A DNA stretch of 64,000 nucleotides from Providencia stuartii (GCA_900455155.1 UGUC01000002.1:2046001-2110000); one strand, 5' to 3'. Positions 47,472-58,878 are shown, counted from the first letter of the stretch. The notes: a model not told the origin generated them from the sequence alone. Numbers and translations are program-made.

Positions 47472-48176
47472 TTAACTATTTTGTTCGAGTATCTTTAACA
47501 GTTTATCGGGGGATAAATAACCCGACAATAATTGCCCATCAGGTAACACGATCGCTGGCGTTCCTGTCATTTTAAATTGGCTACCTAACTTAACGTGTTT
47601 ACTGAGATCAATTTTGCATTCATCAATCATGGCAACTTCGTCACCTTTAAATGCTTTAGTTAATGCACTTTGAGGGAGCGCATTACACCATATAGATGCC
47701 ATTTGTTTTGCGGACTCATGCTCCAAACCTTGGCGTGGGTAAGCGAGGTAACGTACTGTGATACCTTTGCTATTTAATTCACCAACCGATTCATGGAATT
47801 TTTTGCAGTAGCTACAGGTAATATCGGTAAATACTGTAACCACATACTTCTCTTTCGGCGCTTTAAAGACGATCATTTCATCTTTTAGCGCTTCAACCTT
47901 TTTCATGAGTGGTTGATTAGAAATGTTGACTGGCATTTTGCCGCTTAAATCATAAATAGGGCCTTGTAATAAATATTTCCCATCATCAGTTACATAAATA
48001 ATACCATCTGAAGTATCAATAGTATTAAGCCCTACAATAGGCGATGGTTTGATTGATTCTACAGAGATATTATATCTGGCAAGCTTCTCTTCAATCACTT
48101 TATCATCTGTTGCCGCAGACACTGAGGCGGAAAATGTTGCAATGCAAGCCGCCCATAAGAGTAGTTTATGTTTCAT
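47472..48176 (-). CDS. dsbC: Periplasmic disulfide isomerase DsbC
   Basis: 234 residues with a signal peptide (K-H-K-L-L-L-W-A-A-C-I-A-T-F-S-A-S-V-S-A). An N-terminal dimerisation domain is followed by a thioredoxin fold with the active site C-S-Y-C (F-T-D-I-T-C-S-Y-C-K-K-F-H; E. coli has C-G-Y-C) and the cis-Pro in M-T-G-T-P-A-I-V. A second pair of cysteines (I-W-C-N-A, D-E-C-K-I) matches the structural disulfide. It ends five bases before recJ. Confidence 0.94.
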   Translation of the reverse strand: MKHKLLLWAACIATFSASVSAATDDKVIEEKLARYNISVESIKPSPIVGLNTIDTSDGIIYVTDDGKYLLQGPIYDLSGKMPVNISNQPLMKKVEALKDEMIVFKAPKEKYVVTVFTDITCSYCKKFHESVGELNSKGITVRYLAYPRQGLEHESAKQMASIWCNALPQSALTKAFKGDEVAMIDECKIDLSKHVKLGSQFKMTGTPAIVLPDGQLLSGYLSPDKLLKILEQNS

Positions 48177-48195
48177 AATTATCCTTTAACGCACA

Positions 48196-49127
48196 TCACC
48201 CCCTTGGATGATGCTGCTCATGTAACATGCGCAAACGCTCGGTTGCGACATGTGTATAAATCTGTGTCGTAGAGAGATCACTATGCCCTAATAGCATTTG
48301 CACAACTCGTAAGTCGGCGCCGTGATTCAGTAAATGTGTCGCAAATGCATGGCGTAGAACGTGTGGTGATAACGCTTCAGAATCGATATTCGCAATCACC
48401 GCATAATGTTTAATACGATGCCAAAATGTTTGGCGCGTCATTTTTGTGCCACGTTTGCTAGGAAATAAAACATCACTGGCTTTACCATTGAGTAAGTCAG
48501 GCCTACCTTCTTCAAGGTATTTTTCTACCCAATAAATAGCCTCTTCTCCCAGAGGAATCAATCTTTCTTTATTCCCTTTCCCCACAACACGTATGACACC
48601 TTGCCGTAGGCTAATATCAGAGAAAGTTAACCCCACCAGCTCTGAGACTCGTAACCCACAAGCATACAGGACTTCCAACATTGCTTTATCGCGAAGCTCA
48701 AGAGGGTCCTCGGTTGCAGGGCATTCAGTAGATCTTCAACCTGCTGTTCACTCAAATCTTTTGGTAGCCGTTGTGGTATTTTAGGTGCGGCAATCACCGC
48801 TGAAGGATCATCAAGCCGTATTTTTTCACGATAAAAATATTGGAATAAACGCCGCATAGCGCTTAATAGACGCGCAGAGCTAGCCGCTTTGTATCCCCCT
48901 TCAATTCGTTCTGCCAAAAACGATTGTAAATCGATTGATTGAACACTTTCCAAATCCAATTGATTCGCTTCCAGCCACTTATCTAATAATTGCAAATCTA
49001 AACGATAAGATGCCAATGTATTTTCAGCGAGATCTTGCTCTAACCAAATGGTATCAAGAAATTGCTCAATTAATGGATTAAGCTGTTTGGTTTCCACGCT
49101 GCTTATATTCCTCTTCATAACCGCCAC
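48196..49127 (-). CDS. xerD: Tyrosine recombinase XerD, one-base frameshift
   Basis: About 309 residues when rejoined. XerD resolves chromosome dimers at dif with XerC. The N-terminal SAM-like domain (F-L-D-T-I-W-L-E-Q-D-L-A-E-N-T-L-A-S-Y) and catalytic residues are present: R in C-G-L-R-V-S-E-L, H-x-x-R in L-S-P-H-V-L-R-H-A-F, H in L-L-G-H-S and the nucleophile Tyr in T-T-Q-I-Y-T-H-V. One base is missing near 48706-48710 (L-Q-P-R-D-P-L-E-L-R-D-K would result). This is one of the few deletions rather than insertions in the window. Confidence 0.93.
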
Positions 49128-49280
49128 GTAAGCTATTATACCTATCCTATCTCAAGTTACAGCGCTATTGGTGATGTTCGGTTCGTCTTCTCATCCCCCT
49201 AAAATATTGAGAGTGTGTGCCCGATACCGTTCATTCTGTTACAATACCTCTCTACTGCAATGAAAACTAGTTACATTAAC

Positions 49281-49807
49281 ATGAAAATAGGTCTCTTTTA
49301 CGGTTCTAGTACTTGTTATACCGAAATTGTCGCGGAAAAAAATACGCGATATCCTCGGTGAAGATTTGGTTACATTACATAATGTCAACGATACACCCGC
49401 CTGAACTGATGGAGCAGTATGACGTTCTCCATTTTGGGTATCCCTACGTGGGATTTTGGTGAAATACAAGAAGACTGGCTGGCAATTTGGATGCGCTTCC
49501 CAAATCTTAAAGCTTAACAACAAAATTGTTGCTATGTATGGGATGGGCCGATCAGATTGATTATAGTGAATGGTTTCTTGATGCACTAGGCATGCTATAT
49601 CATCAACTAAAGCCAACAGGAGTGCAATTTGTAGGCTTTTGGCCCACTCGATGGTTACCAATTCGGAAAGCCCGAAAGCACTGACAGAAGATGGTACACA
49701 GTTCGTTGGTTTGGCTTTAGATGATGTGAATCAATTTGAAGAGACCGATGAGCGTATCGCACCAGTGGTGTATGCAAATCTTAACCGAGATTGAAGAATT
49801 ACTGTAA
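49281..49807 (+). CDS. fldB: Flavodoxin 2, riddled with single-base indels
   Basis: Reading across frames gives [20 protein letters not shown], then [49 protein letters not shown] and [13 protein letters not shown], a complete flavodoxin of about 172 residues like E. coli FldB. At least ten single-base indels are needed, nearly all +1 (7 A's at 49346-49352, ACACCCGCC, GTTCTCCATT, GGGCCGAT and others). Codons between them are conserved, which argues for sequence error. Divergent from xerD, as in E. coli. Confidence 0.8.
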
Positions 49808-49852
49808 GTTGACTATGCTGACTTTCCCCATTACTGCAATAACCCCTAATGA

Positions 49853-50265
49853 TTAAATATCAGGATATTGCAGTAATAGTTGGTTTAAATTACGCCAGCT
49901 CTCTTCTGATAAGGCATCTTTTGCAACCCATAAAACGGATCTTCTGTGGCTTACCTTGTAAGGCACTGAGTGTCAATAATACCCCCCACACGGCTACACC
50001 AAGGTTGCTTAACGATACTCCACTCATTCTTTTTCCATTGGACTTTATTGCCATTAACCAGTACCGCAGTCCCTTTGATTTTGCTGATGCTTTTTTGGCT
50101 TTTTGCCCAGCTAGCAATCACAATCACTAACAGCGGCAACCACACCATTGAATTCCCTGGCGCCCCATGGTGCGACCAATAGAATAAAGCCGACTACCCA
50201 TGAGCACAGGTTGAAAAAAGCTGAGTTTTCCATGAAATGGAGAGATTAGATTTCCACAGGACCAC
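49853..50265 (-). CDS. ygfX: YgfX (CptA-like) membrane protein, frameshifted
   Basis: The rejoined product is about 136 residues, the size of E. coli YgfX. From a GTG at 50265: W-K-S-N-L-S-I-S-W-K-T-Q-L, a hydrophobic segment (V-W-L-P-L-L-V-I-V-I-A-S-W), K-G-T-A-V-L-V-N-G-N-K-V-Q-W, E-W-S-I-V-K-Q-P-W and, in the last frame, L-W-V-A-K-D-A-L-S-E-E-S-W-R-N-L ending at TAA 49853-49855. At least three indels separate these pieces. In E. coli it forms an operon with sdhE and has been linked to the inner membrane and cytoskeleton. Confidence 0.75.
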
Positions 50266-50270
50266 GATTT

Positions 50271-50513
50271 TTATTTCTTTCCCTGAATCAATTTAACCAT
50301 ACCAAACAACTCATCGTCGTCTGGGCGCCCATGATTCATTAACCAGTTAAACAGATCAGGGTCTGCACACTCAAGTAAACGAACAAAAGTACGTTTGTCC
50401 TTGTCAGAGAGTCCTTCATATTCATATTCAAAGAATGGCATGATGGAAATATCCAACTCACGCATACCACGACGGCAAGCCCAATGAATTCTTGCTTTAT
50501 TCTCTATATCCAT
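50271..50513 (-). CDS. sdhE: SdhE, FAD assembly factor for succinate dehydrogenase
   Basis: 80 residues of the Sdh5 family. The conserved R-G-x-x-E motif (C-R-R-G-M-R-E-L-D) is the site needed for flavinylation of SdhA. Also [12 protein letters not shown] typical of the third helix. Its stop lies six bases after the ygfX start, so the two are overlapping partners in one operon, divergent from ygfZ. Confidence 0.95.
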   Translation of the reverse strand: MDIENKARIHWACRRGMRELDISIMPFFEYEYEGLSDKDKRTFVRLLECADPDLFNWLMNHGRPDDDELFGMVKLIQGKK

Positions 50514-50765
50514 TCCACTACGACCTTATTTGTTGCAGTTAACTGATAAGATTAATTATTTTCAATACTCTAACAGATAATTGATTGGGAAAACATGACC
50601 TATCGTACAATGTCGATAATTTTCATCACTCTATCGCGCTTTTATCCAAGAATGCCGATTAAAAATATTGAATAATTGATAGCGCATCATAATAACTACT
50701 TGCAATGTAATCCAGCTCTTTTACCATTAACCCCCTTCTGATACGAAAGAAAAACAGGTGAAATC

Positions 50766-51755
50766 ATGACTACTGAAGTTGCTCACTCAAAACAATTCCC
50801 TCTCGATTCTCAGTCTTTACCACTTATATTGATTTCACTGGAAAACTGGGGATTAATTCATTTGCATGGCCTTGATGCTGAAAAGTACCTTCAAGGGCAA
50901 GTTACGGCTGATGTTAGCGCAATGACACCAGCACAACACACCTTAACCGCTCACTGTGATCCTAAAGGGAAAATGTGGAGTGACTTGCGTCTATTCCACC
51001 ACCTTGATGGTTTCTCTTATATTGAAAGAGCCAGCGTACTTGATAGCCAATTAGCCGAGCTAAAAAAATACGCGGTGTTCTCGAAAGTCACCTTTGAACA
51101 TAAGCAAGAGCTAAAATTACTCGGTGTCGCGGGGAAAGGCGCTCGCGAAGCATTAGCCACTATATTCACTACGCTACCTGATGCAGAAAACCAAGTCACC
51201 GTTGATGGCGTCTCAACAATTTTACATTACGCATTGCCTAACGAACGTTTTCTTATCGTCACAGATCAAGCTACCGCACAAAAAATTACCGACTCGCTTA
51301 ATGCGGAAGTGGTTAATGATGAGCAATGGTTATCACTAGAAATAGAAGCGGGATACGCCGTCATCGAACAAGCCAGCAGCGCGCAACATTTGCCTCAAGC
51401 CACCAACCTGCAAGCCTTACCTTATGGTATTAGCTTTAAAAAAGGTTGCTATACCGGACAAGAAATGGTCGCACGGGCAAAATTCCGTGGCGCCAATAAG
51501 CGGGCGATGTATTGGCTGAAAGGCACAGCAACATCCGTTCCGGCAGTCGGTGAAGGTGTAGAATGGCAATTAGGTGATAAATGGCGCCGTACCGGTACTG
51601 TTCTTGCTGCGGTGAAATTAGCAAATGGTGAAGTGAATATTCAAATCATTATGAATAATGATATGGAAGCGGATAGTGTATTTCGTGTTACAGGGGATGA
51701 GCAAAGCCACCTAACTATTCAGCCACTCCCTTACTCGTTGGAAGAAGAAAAATAA
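50766..51755 (+). CDS. ygfZ: Folate-binding tRNA-modification/iron-sulfur protein YgfZ
   Basis: 329 residues. The YgfZ/GcvT-like fold has the family signature [12 protein letters not shown] with its single essential Cys. The N-terminal half has L-Q-G-Q-V-T-A-D-V and H-C-D-P-K-G-K-M-W. YgfZ needs tetrahydrofolate and supports certain iron-sulfur enzymes, including MiaB, so it acts on tRNA thiomethylation. An AGGTGAAATC ribosome site precedes the ATG. Confidence 0.94.
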   Translation: MTTEVAHSKQFPLDSQSLPLILISLENWGLIHLHGLDAEKYLQGQVTADVSAMTPAQHTLTAHCDPKGKMWSDLRLFHHLDGFSYIERASVLDSQLAELKKYAVFSKVTFEHKQELKLLGVAGKGAREALATIFTTLPDAENQVTVDGVSTILHYALPNERFLIVTDQATAQKITDSLNAEVVNDEQWLSLEIEAGYAVIEQASSAQHLPQATNLQALPYGISFKKGCYTGQEMVARAKFRGANKRAMYWLKGTATSVPAVGEGVEWQLGDKWRRTGTVLAAVKLANGEVNIQIIMNNDMEADSVFRVTGDEQSHLTIQPLPYSLEEEK

Positions 51756-51766
51756 TTGAGGTTTTT

Positions 51767-52388
51767 ATGTCATCTGCAAAAGGTAATAAGTCCGTTGACG
51801 TTTTAGATTTTGGCGGCTTTACCGAAGTTATCCAATTTTTAATGGAGTTGGATAAACTAAAAAGTGTTTATCGCAAAAATAAATTACTCAACAATGAGAG
51901 GCAGGAAAATACAGCGGAGCATAGTTGGCAATTTGCTATGGCTGCAATGAGTTTCGCGCCTTATGTCAAAAGGAGTGAATGTTGATCACGCCATTAAGTT
52001 GGCCTTAGTACATGATATCGTCGAAATCGATGCAGGTGATGTTTTGGTTTACGATGTTGCGGCACGTGATGCTATTCGCGAAGAAGAGGTCAAAGCTGCT
52101 GTTCGTATTTTTGGCTTACTCCCTTCCCCACAAAATGAGCAATTTTTGGCTTTATGGAAAGAGTATGATGCGGCAGAAACATTGGATGCGAAATTTGCCA
52201 ATGTTATCGATAGAACCATTCCTATGCTCTTAAATTTACATAATCAAGGGCAAAGTTGGGTCGAGAATAATATTCGCCTAGAGCAAGTGATCGCTCGAAA
52301 TGAGTTTATAGAAGAAGTGTTTCCTGAATTTTGGGAGCAACTCTTACCACAATTGAAACTCGCCCAGCAAAAAGGTTGGTTGTTGTAA
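51767..52388 (+). CDS. HD-domain phosphohydrolase (YfbR-like), one-base frameshift
   Basis: About 206 residues when rejoined at AAAA (51968-51971; three A's give P-Y-V-K-G-V-N-V-D-H). The HD metal site is clear: H in E-N-T-A-E-H-S-W, H-D in L-V-H-D-I-V-E-I-D-A-G-D, and the late Asp in F-A-N-V-I-D-R. This is the YfbR/5'-nucleotidase-like branch, which often acts on deoxynucleoside monophosphates. It begins 11 bases after ygfZ and is probably co-transcribed with it. Confidence 0.82.
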
Positions 52389-52433
52389 TTTATTCACCAA
52401 TAGAGTTTGCTCTTGGTGTGAATCAGTGAATCA

Positions 52434-52461
52434 AATACCCGGTAATAATATCGGGTATTTA
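52434..52461. terminator. Hairpin downstream of the HD-domain gene
   Basis: AAATACCCG (52434-52442) pairs with CGGGTATTT (52453-52461). Confidence 0.65.
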
Positions 52462-52549
52462 ACTCAATCGTGTTATCACGCGGAAAATACCAACGGCTAT
52501 CGATTGATGAAAAAGATGCGTTTTATCCTTTCCCCACTATAACTAAAAA

Positions 52550-52582
52550 CCCCCCAATAATTGATAATACAACTATTGAGGG
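52550..52582 (-). terminator. Terminator of the gcv operon
   Basis: In minus orientation CCCTCAATA pairs with TATTGGGGG (one mismatch), followed by TTTTTAG, 25 bases after the gcvP stop. Confidence 0.7.
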
Positions 52583-52607
52583 CTACCTATTATTTACAAC
52601 ACGCTAA

Positions 52608-55484
52608 TCACATATACTCTTCAATCGGCACACAGGAACAATGTAAATGGCGATCACCATAAACATCATCCAAGCGCTTCACGGCAGGCCAATATTTGTT
52701 TGCTTTTGTGGCCGCTGTTGGGAATACAGCTAACTCGCGGCTATAGGCATGCTCCCACTGCGCCACTAGCTCTGTTTGAACATGTGGAGCATTAACCAGT
52801 GGGTTATCTTCCAGTGTCCATTCCCCATTAGCCACTTTGTCAATTTCATTGCGGATGGCTAACATCGCATCAACAAACCGATCAATTTCCACCAGACTTT
52901 CTGATTCTGTTGGTTCAATCATCAATGTACCCGCAACAGGGAATGACATGGTTGGTGCATGGAAACCATAATCGATGAGGCGTTTTGCGATATCTAATTC
53001 GCTGATCCCTGTATCTTTCTTAATTGGGCGCAAGTCAACAATACATTCGTGAGCAACGTAGCCATCACGACCTGTATACAGAATGTCATAGCGGCCTTGT
53101 AGACGTTTAGCAATGTAGTTCGCGTTTAAAATCGCTACCTGACTTGCTTTTCTCAGACCATAAGATCCCATCATACGAATGTACATCCAACTGATTGGCA
53201 GAATGGACGCACTACCAAAAGGTGCTGCCGAAACTGCGCCTTGCTCAGTGATCATCTCTTGTTCAACAACTGAATGCCCCGGAACAAATGGCGCTAAATG
53301 TTTTTTCACGCCAATTGGCCCCATACCTGGGCCGCCACCACCGTGTGGGATACAGAAGGTTTTGTGTAAATTGAGGTGAGAAACATCGGCACCAATATAA
53401 CCTGGCGTTGTTAGGCCTACTTGTGCGTTCATATTGGCACCATCGAGGTACACTTGCCCACCAAACTGATGAATGATCTCACAAACCTCTTTGATGCTCT
53501 CTTCATACACGCCATGAGTTGACGGGTAAGTCACCATCACACACGAAAGATTATCGCTATGTTTTTCTGCCTGCTGACGTAAATCCACCAGATCGATATT
53601 CCCTTCATCATCACAGCGTACCACCACCACTTCCATACCAGCCATATGTGCTGATGCAGGGTTGGTGCCGTGTGCCGATGCAGGGATAAGGCAAATATTA
53701 CGGTGTCCTTCATGGCGGCTTTCATGGTAGCGGCGAATTGCCAATAACCCTGCGTATTCTCCTTGGGCACCTGAGTTAGGCTGCATACAGACTGCATCAT
53801 ACCCTGTTAACTGAACTAGCCAATGTGATAGCTGCTCAATCATTTGATGATAGCCCTGAGCTTGCTCCGGTGGGCAGAATGGATGCATTTCGCCAAATTC
53901 AGGCCATGTGATCGGCAACATTTCAGCCGCAGCATTTAGCTTCATCGTACAAGAGCCAAGCGGGATCATCGCTTGGTTCAATGCGAGATCTTTACGCTCT
54001 AGGCTGTGCATATAGCGCATCATTTCCGTTTCACTATGATAACGGTTGAAATTCGGATGCGACAAAATGGCATCATCACGTTGCATTGAAGGGCAAATAG
54101 CACTCTCTTGGGCCGAAACTTGTTTATCAAGTTGTTCGAAATCCAATTTTTGCTCATTTCCTGTGATGATAGTGAATAGCTCATTCAAGTCTTGGCGTGT
54201 TGTTGTTTCACTGAATGTGATACCAACTGCGCCATGAATATCAGTACGTAAGTTGACCTTCGCACTTTCCGCCCGCGCCAGAACGGCAGCTTTATCTGCT
54301 ACCTCAATTGAGAGTGTGTCAAACCAGCTCTTATGACGTAGTGTGATACCCGCATCTTGTAGCGCCTTAGCGAAAATAGATGTCAAGCGATGAATACGCT
54401 CAGCAATCAATTTTAACCCTTTTGGGCCATGGTAAACGGCATACATTGCGGCAATATTTGCTAGCAACACCTGTGACGTACAGATATTTGAGTTTGCTTT
54501 TTCACGGCGAATATGTTGTTCTCGAGTTTGCATCGCCATACGCAGTGCAGTATGACCGGACGCATCGCGAGATACACCAATAATACGGCCAGGCATTGCG
54601 CGCTTGTATTCATCTCGGCAAGCAAAAAATGCAGCATGTGGACCACCATACCCCATAGGCACACCAAAGCGCTGTGCTGAGCCAAAGACAATATCAGCGC
54701 CTTGCTTACCCGGTGCGGTTAACATCACCAGAGCCATCATTTCAGCGGCCACACAACTTATAATTTTACGCTCTTTGAGTTGCGCATACAGTTCACTGTA
54801 GTCATGGACTTCACCAGTCGAGCCTACTTGCTGCAATAACGCCCCAAACACACCTTCGTGTTCAAGGACTTTCTCAGCTTTATCGACTATCACTTCAAAG
54901 CCAAATGTGCCTGCACGGGTGCGAACAACATCTAATGTTTGTGGATGAATATCGTCAGCAACAAAAAAACGTTCAGCATTTTTTAATTTACTAATACGTT
55001 TCGCCATCGCCATGGCTTCCGCCGCTGCTGTCGCTTCATCTAAAAGGGAAGCGGAAGCTAATTCAAGCCCTGTTAAATCAATCGTTAATTGCTGAAAGTT
55101 TAATAACGATTCCAAGCGTCCTTGAGACACTTCTGGCTGATAAGGCGTATAAGCCGTATACCAACCTGGGTTTTCGAGTAAGTTACGTAAAATAACGGGC
55201 GGTAAAATAGCCGGGGCGTACCCCATCCCAATATAACTCTTATAGCGCTTATTTAAACTCGCTATTGCTTTCAATTCTGCTAACGCTTCTTGTTCTGTCG
55301 CCCCACCACCGACTCTTGGTGGCTCTGCCAATAAAATGGCTTTAGGGACAATATTGTCTGTCAGTGCATCAAGAGAAGTGGCACCCACAGTGTCCAACAT
55401 CGTTTTTACTTGTTGTTCTGATGGACCAATATGGCGTTGAATAAATTCCGAACGGTTTTCTAATTGACTCAGAGGCATCGTCAT
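52608..55484 (-). CDS. gcvP: Glycine dehydrogenase (P protein), glycine cleavage system
   Basis: 958 residues, the full single-chain size. P protein is PLP-dependent and decarboxylates glycine, passing the aminomethyl group to lipoyl-GcvH. The PLP lysine is in [16 protein letters not shown]. Other family blocks are [26 protein letters not shown] and [12 protein letters not shown]. It is uninterrupted, which is unusual for a gene this long in this window. Confidence 0.96.
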   Translation of the reverse strand: MTMPLSQLENRSEFIQRHIGPSEQQVKTMLDTVGATSLDALTDNIVPKAILLAEPPRVGGGATEQEALAELKAIASLNKRYKSYIGMGYAPAILPPVILRNLLENPGWYTAYTPYQPEVSQGRLESLLNFQQLTIDLTGLELASASLLDEATAAAEAMAMAKRISKLKNAERFFVADDIHPQTLDVVRTRAGTFGFEVIVDKAEKVLEHEGVFGALLQQVGSTGEVHDYSELYAQLKERKIISCVAAEMMALVMLTAPGKQGADIVFGSAQRFGVPMGYGGPHAAFFACRDEYKRAMPGRIIGVSRDASGHTALRMAMQTREQHIRREKANSNICTSQVLLANIAAMYAVYHGPKGLKLIAERIHRLTSIFAKALQDAGITLRHKSWFDTLSIEVADKAAVLARAESAKVNLRTDIHGAVGITFSETTTRQDLNELFTIITGNEQKLDFEQLDKQVSAQESAICPSMQRDDAILSHPNFNRYHSETEMMRYMHSLERKDLALNQAMIPLGSCTMKLNAAAEMLPITWPEFGEMHPFCPPEQAQGYHQMIEQLSHWLVQLTGYDAVCMQPNSGAQGEYAGLLAIRRYHESRHEGHRNICLIPASAHGTNPASAHMAGMEVVVVRCDDEGNIDLVDLRQQAEKHSDNLSCVMVTYPSTHGVYEESIKEVCEIIHQFGGQVYLDGANMNAQVGLTTPGYIGADVSHLNLHKTFCIPHGGGGPGMGPIGVKKHLAPFVPGHSVVEQEMITEQGAVSAAPFGSASILPISWMYIRMMGSYGLRKASQVAILNANYIAKRLQGRYDILYTGRDGYVAHECIVDLRPIKKDTGISELDIAKRLIDYGFHAPTMSFPVAGTLMIEPTESESLVEIDRFVDAMLAIRNEIDKVANGEWTLEDNPLVNAPHVQTELVAQWEHAYSRELAVFPTAATKANKYWPAVKRLDDVYGDRHLHCSCVPIEEYM

Positions 55485-55538
55485 AGCTGTGTTCCCATTC
55501 CTATATCTAATCTGCTGCTAAAGGGTAGGCTTCAAAGC

Positions 55539-55574
55539 AAAACGCCCCGTAATGACAGCATTACGGGGCGTTTT
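55539..55574 (-). terminator. Strong intercistronic hairpin between gcvH and gcvP
   Basis: AAAACGCCCCGTAAT (55539-55553) pairs perfectly with ATTACGGGGCGTTTT (55560-55574) around GACAGC. With T4 on the 3' side it looks like a terminator inside the operon and may lower gcvP expression or protect the gcvTH mRNA. Confidence 0.75.
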
Positions 55575-55580
55575 ACGGTA

Positions 55581-55973
55581 TTATTCGTCTTCTTCGAGCA
55601 ATGCTGAGTAAGCGTCAGCATCTAACAAATCAGCCAGTTCTGATTCGTCGGTAATTTTAATACGGAAAATCCAACCTTCTTGATAAGGTTGCTCATTGAC
55701 CAGTTCAGGCGCATCAACTAGCGCTTCGTTAACTTCAATGATTTCACCACTTAGTGGAACATAAATATCGGATGCAGCTTTAACAGATTCGACAACCGCA
55801 CATTCACTTCCAATATCAACAGAGCTGCCCACTTCGGGGAGATCGACAAACACCATATCACCTAATAACTCTTGGGCATGCTCGGTAATACCTACGGTGT
55901 AAACGCCATCACCTTCATGACGGACCCACTCATGCTCACGGGTATATTTCAGCTCTGCAGGAACATTACTCAT
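55581..55973 (-). CDS. gcvH: Glycine cleavage system H protein
   Basis: About 130 residues. The carrier protein has its lipoylated lysine in [17 protein letters not shown]. Starts [19 protein letters not shown] 55973 is chosen because GAGG lies six bases before it and the N-terminus then matches the family. Confidence 0.95.
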   Translation of the reverse strand: MSNVPAELKYTREHEWVRHEGDGVYTVGITEHAQELLGDMVFVDLPEVGSSVDIGSECAVVESVKAASDIYVPLSGEIIEVNEALVDAPELVNEQPYQEGWIFRIKITDESELADLLDADAYSALLEEDE

Positions 55974-56026
55974 CATCAACCTCACTCTTATTTACGAATT
56001 TTTTCATTATGGGGGATTAGCCACTC

Positions 56027-57122
56027 TTAAACGAGGGCTTTTCCTTCCCGCACAAAACCCAGGTTTTACCACCTCAACAGGCATTTCTCGGTTACGTATT
56101 TCAACAATGGCTTTATCTTGTATTTCTTTTGGCACACGTGCCAAGGCAATACTGAAACCGAGTGTTGGCGAGAAAGAGCCGCTGGTAATAACCCCTTCTT
56201 GTAATTTACCTAAATCGTCGGTGAAACGTACCGTTTGGCCTGCTCGTAATATGCCTTTTTCACGCATAACAATACCGACTAATTTTTCGGTGCCTTGCTC
56301 TTTTAATTTCTCTAATGCTTCACGACCGATGAATTGGCGGTCTTCAGGCTTCCAAGCGATCGTCCATCCCATATTGGCAGCCAGTGGTGAGATAGTCTCA
56401 TCCATGTCTTGCCCATATAAATTCATGCCAGCCTCAAGGCGCAAAGTATCACGCGCACCTAACCCTGCGGGATGAACACCGGCTTTCAGCAATTGATGCC
56501 AAAACTCGACCACTTGCGCTTTCGGCAATGCTATTTCATAGCCTTTTTCGCCAGTATAGCCCGTAGTTGCAATAAAGAGTTCATCGGCTTGCACCCCATA
56601 GAATGGCTTCATATCTGCCAACAGGGCACATTGTGATGGCGTCAATAGCGAATGGACTTTTTGTTGCGCTGTAGGGCCTTGAACCGCTAATAGGGCAAGA
56701 TCATCACGCACTTCAATAGAGACAGGATACGATTTCATATGCTGTTCAATCCATGCGATATCCTTATCACGGGTCGCGGAGTTGACAACCAAGCGGTAGA
56801 AATCATCATTAAGGTAATAAACAATTAAATCGTCAATGACTCCGCCAGAAGCATTTAACATCCCCGTATAAAGTGCCTTCCCTTTGTCGGTCAGCTTGGC
56901 AATATCATTTGCGAGAAGATAGCGAAGGAAATCGCGGCAACCTTCACCATGTAGATCAACAATAGTCATGTGGGAGACATCAAACATCCCAGCATCGGTT
57001 CTCACTAAATTATGTTCATTGATTTGTGACCCGTAGTGCAATGGCATCATCCAACCATGAAAATCCACCATTTTCGCACCGCAGGCTATATGTTCATCAT
57101 ATAGCGGGGTTTGCTTTGCCAT
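56027..57122 (-). CDS. gcvT: Aminomethyltransferase (T protein), frameshift near the end
   Basis: About 364 residues. Transfers the methylene group from GcvH to tetrahydrofolate and releases ammonia. Family blocks: [13 protein letters not shown], the catalytic Asp in [18 protein letters not shown] and R-L-E-A-G-M-N-L-Y. Near the end a C3 run (56058-56060) shifts the frame; two C's give [12 protein letters not shown] and a TAA at 56027-56029, the normal family end. The ATG at 57122 follows GAGG. Confidence 0.93.
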
Positions 57123-57574
57123 GAATACCCTCTTTACATTTGAATATGATAGGGTGAGCGCCACTGTTGCTGTGCAGGAAAATGATTTATCACGCCACAG
57201 CCAATAACGCTACGCAAACGATAACATCTTATTAAAAACTACCACTGTTTTTAGTAAGAAACCATTAAAAAAAATAGGGCTACCAACACTCTGTATTACT
57301 GATTACAAGCGACATAATCCAGCTAATTTTGTTAAAAAATTGAGAATGATCACTCAATCCCACTATATTTAACCTAAAAGCGTAGAGTTAATCATCGTAT
57401 CTCTAGAGATGTTAGTGAAAAACCAATGTTAGCACCCCACAGCAAAATTAGTAAAACTAATGCGAAATTTGGCTATAATTAGAATTTCTCAATCATGAAT
57501 ACAAAAAATAACGATGGCAATTACGTCAATAATCGCCTTGCCATCATTGAAAAAAATGAGTGTTCCATGAACAC
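57123..57574. other. gcv operon promoter region
   Basis: About 450 bases upstream of gcvT with no gene. ATTGAG (57339-57344) and CTCAAT (57353-57358) form an inverted repeat around a TGATCA-containing centre, a possible regulator site. I see no glycine-riboswitch-like structure; enterobacterial gcv operons are normally controlled by GcvA and Lrp instead. Confidence 0.45.
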
Positions 57575-57610
57575 AAAAAGAGAGGGATTGGCAGCGTTTA
57601 CCACTGCCAA
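57575..57610 (-). terminator. Terminator of the pepP-ubiH-ubiI operon
   Basis: TTGGCAG (57588-57594) pairs with CTGCCAA (57604-57610); in the minus direction a CCCTCTCTTTTTG tract follows. It lies 14 bases after the ubiI stop. Confidence 0.75.
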
Positions 57611-57623
57611 TTGATAGGTAATA

Positions 57624-58853
57624 TTATTTAGAGGGGGCTAACTGAACTTTTTCTAGCCATTCAGGCATATCAAACAGGCCCATAGCATGATTAAGTAGTT
57701 GAGGTTTCACGCCGGGTAAGCTATCTGCCAGCACCAATCCTATATCACGGAATAATTTCTTAGCCGGATTGTTGCCATCAAATAATTCACGGAACCCTTG
57801 CATACCAGCAAGCATCAAAGCCGCACTGTGTTTACGATGGCGCTCGAAAGTACGCAAGTAGAAATATTGCCCGAAATCTTTACCTTCACGATGTAGACGT
57901 TTGATTTCCCCTAACAGCATGGCAACATCCATAAAGCCTAAGTTAACTCCCTGCCCTGCCAATGGGTGAATAGTGTGAGCGGCATCGCCAAGAAGTGCTA
58001 AACGTTGCGCCGCAAACTGTCGTGCGTAACGCCCCGTTAAAGGGATAGTCAGTCGTTCACTCTCCAGTTGACATAGCCCTAAACGCGTATCAAATGCGAC
58101 CGCTAACTCTTTTTCAAAATCTGCTTTATCCATTTGCTGACGTCTTGCTGCTTCTGTGGCAGGTTGAGACCAAACAATTGAACATAGATGAGGGTCACTC
58201 AACGGCAGAAATGCCAATATCCCTTTACCATCAAAGGATTGGCGTGCTACCGCCTCATGGGGCTGCTCTGTGCGGATCGTCGCAACTAAGGCCGTGTGCT
58301 CATAATCCCAAAATGTCAGGGGGATATCGGCATGACCACGTAACCAAGAATTGGCACCATCCGCCCCGACAATAAGCCTTGCGGTTAACATCGAATCATC
58401 AGTGAGGGTAATAAAAACATCATTTTCCCCCCAAACGACTTTTTGAATAGTCGCCGGTGCCAGTATAGTCACCTCTCGCAAGGTGGATGCTTTTTGCCAT
58501 AACGCATCACGAATCACGTTATTTTCAACAATATGCCCTAAATGGGAGAGGTTCTGCTCTTTTGCAGAAAACTGGATACGACCAAAGCTGTCATTATCCC
58601 AAACTTCCATGCCGTTGTAGGCTGAAGCCCTCATTGATTTTATTGTTGACCAAACATCTAAATAGCTTAGTAATTTTTCGCTCGCTGCATTAATCGCAGA
58701 CACTCGCAGTGCATAAGGGTCACTGTCCGAAAAAGGCTTTTTCGCTGGATGACTTTCAATTACGGCAACACGTAGCCCTGTGCCTTCTAAACCACAGGCA
58801 AGTGCTAGGCCAACCATACCACCACCGGCGATAACCACATCAAACGATTGCAT
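57624..58853 (-). CDS. ubiI: 2-octaprenylphenol hydroxylase (C5 hydroxylase of ubiquinone synthesis)
   Basis: About 410 residues of the UbiH/COQ6 FAD monooxygenase family. FAD motifs: V-V-I-A-G-G-G-M-V-G-L-A at the N-terminus, V-G-A-D-G-A-N-S in the middle and L-G-D-A-A-H-T-I-H-P-L-A-G-Q-G-V-N-L-G. Formerly visC. It acts on the ring C5 in the aerobic pathway. ATG 58853 follows AGAGGAA; it begins 25 bases after the ubiH stop. Intact. Confidence 0.93.
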   Translation of the reverse strand: MQSFDVVIAGGGMVGLALACGLEGTGLRVAVIESHPAKKPFSDSDPYALRVSAINAASEKLLSYLDVWSTIKSMRASAYNGMEVWDNDSFGRIQFSAKEQNLSHLGHIVENNVIRDALWQKASTLREVTILAPATIQKVVWGENDVFITLTDDSMLTARLIVGADGANSWLRGHADIPLTFWDYEHTALVATIRTEQPHEAVARQSFDGKGILAFLPLSDPHLCSIVWSQPATEAARRQQMDKADFEKELAVAFDTRLGLCQLESERLTIPLTGRYARQFAAQRLALLGDAAHTIHPLAGQGVNLGFMDVAMLLGEIKRLHREGKDFGQYFYLRTFERHRKHSAALMLAGMQGFRELFDGNNPAKKLFRDIGLVLADSLPGVKPQLLNHAMGLFDMPEWLEKVQLAPSK

Positions 58854-58878
58854 ATTTTTATTCCTCTTAGTTCTGTGG

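Noticed and set aside
49239..49661. A 140-codon minus-strand frame between xerD and ygfX
   Set aside because: It is antisense to fldB, whose flavodoxin sequence is readable on the plus strand despite indels.
57123..57574. Glycine riboswitch before gcvT
   Set aside because: No paired aptamer-like conserved segments are visible, and enterobacteria normally lack it at this operon.
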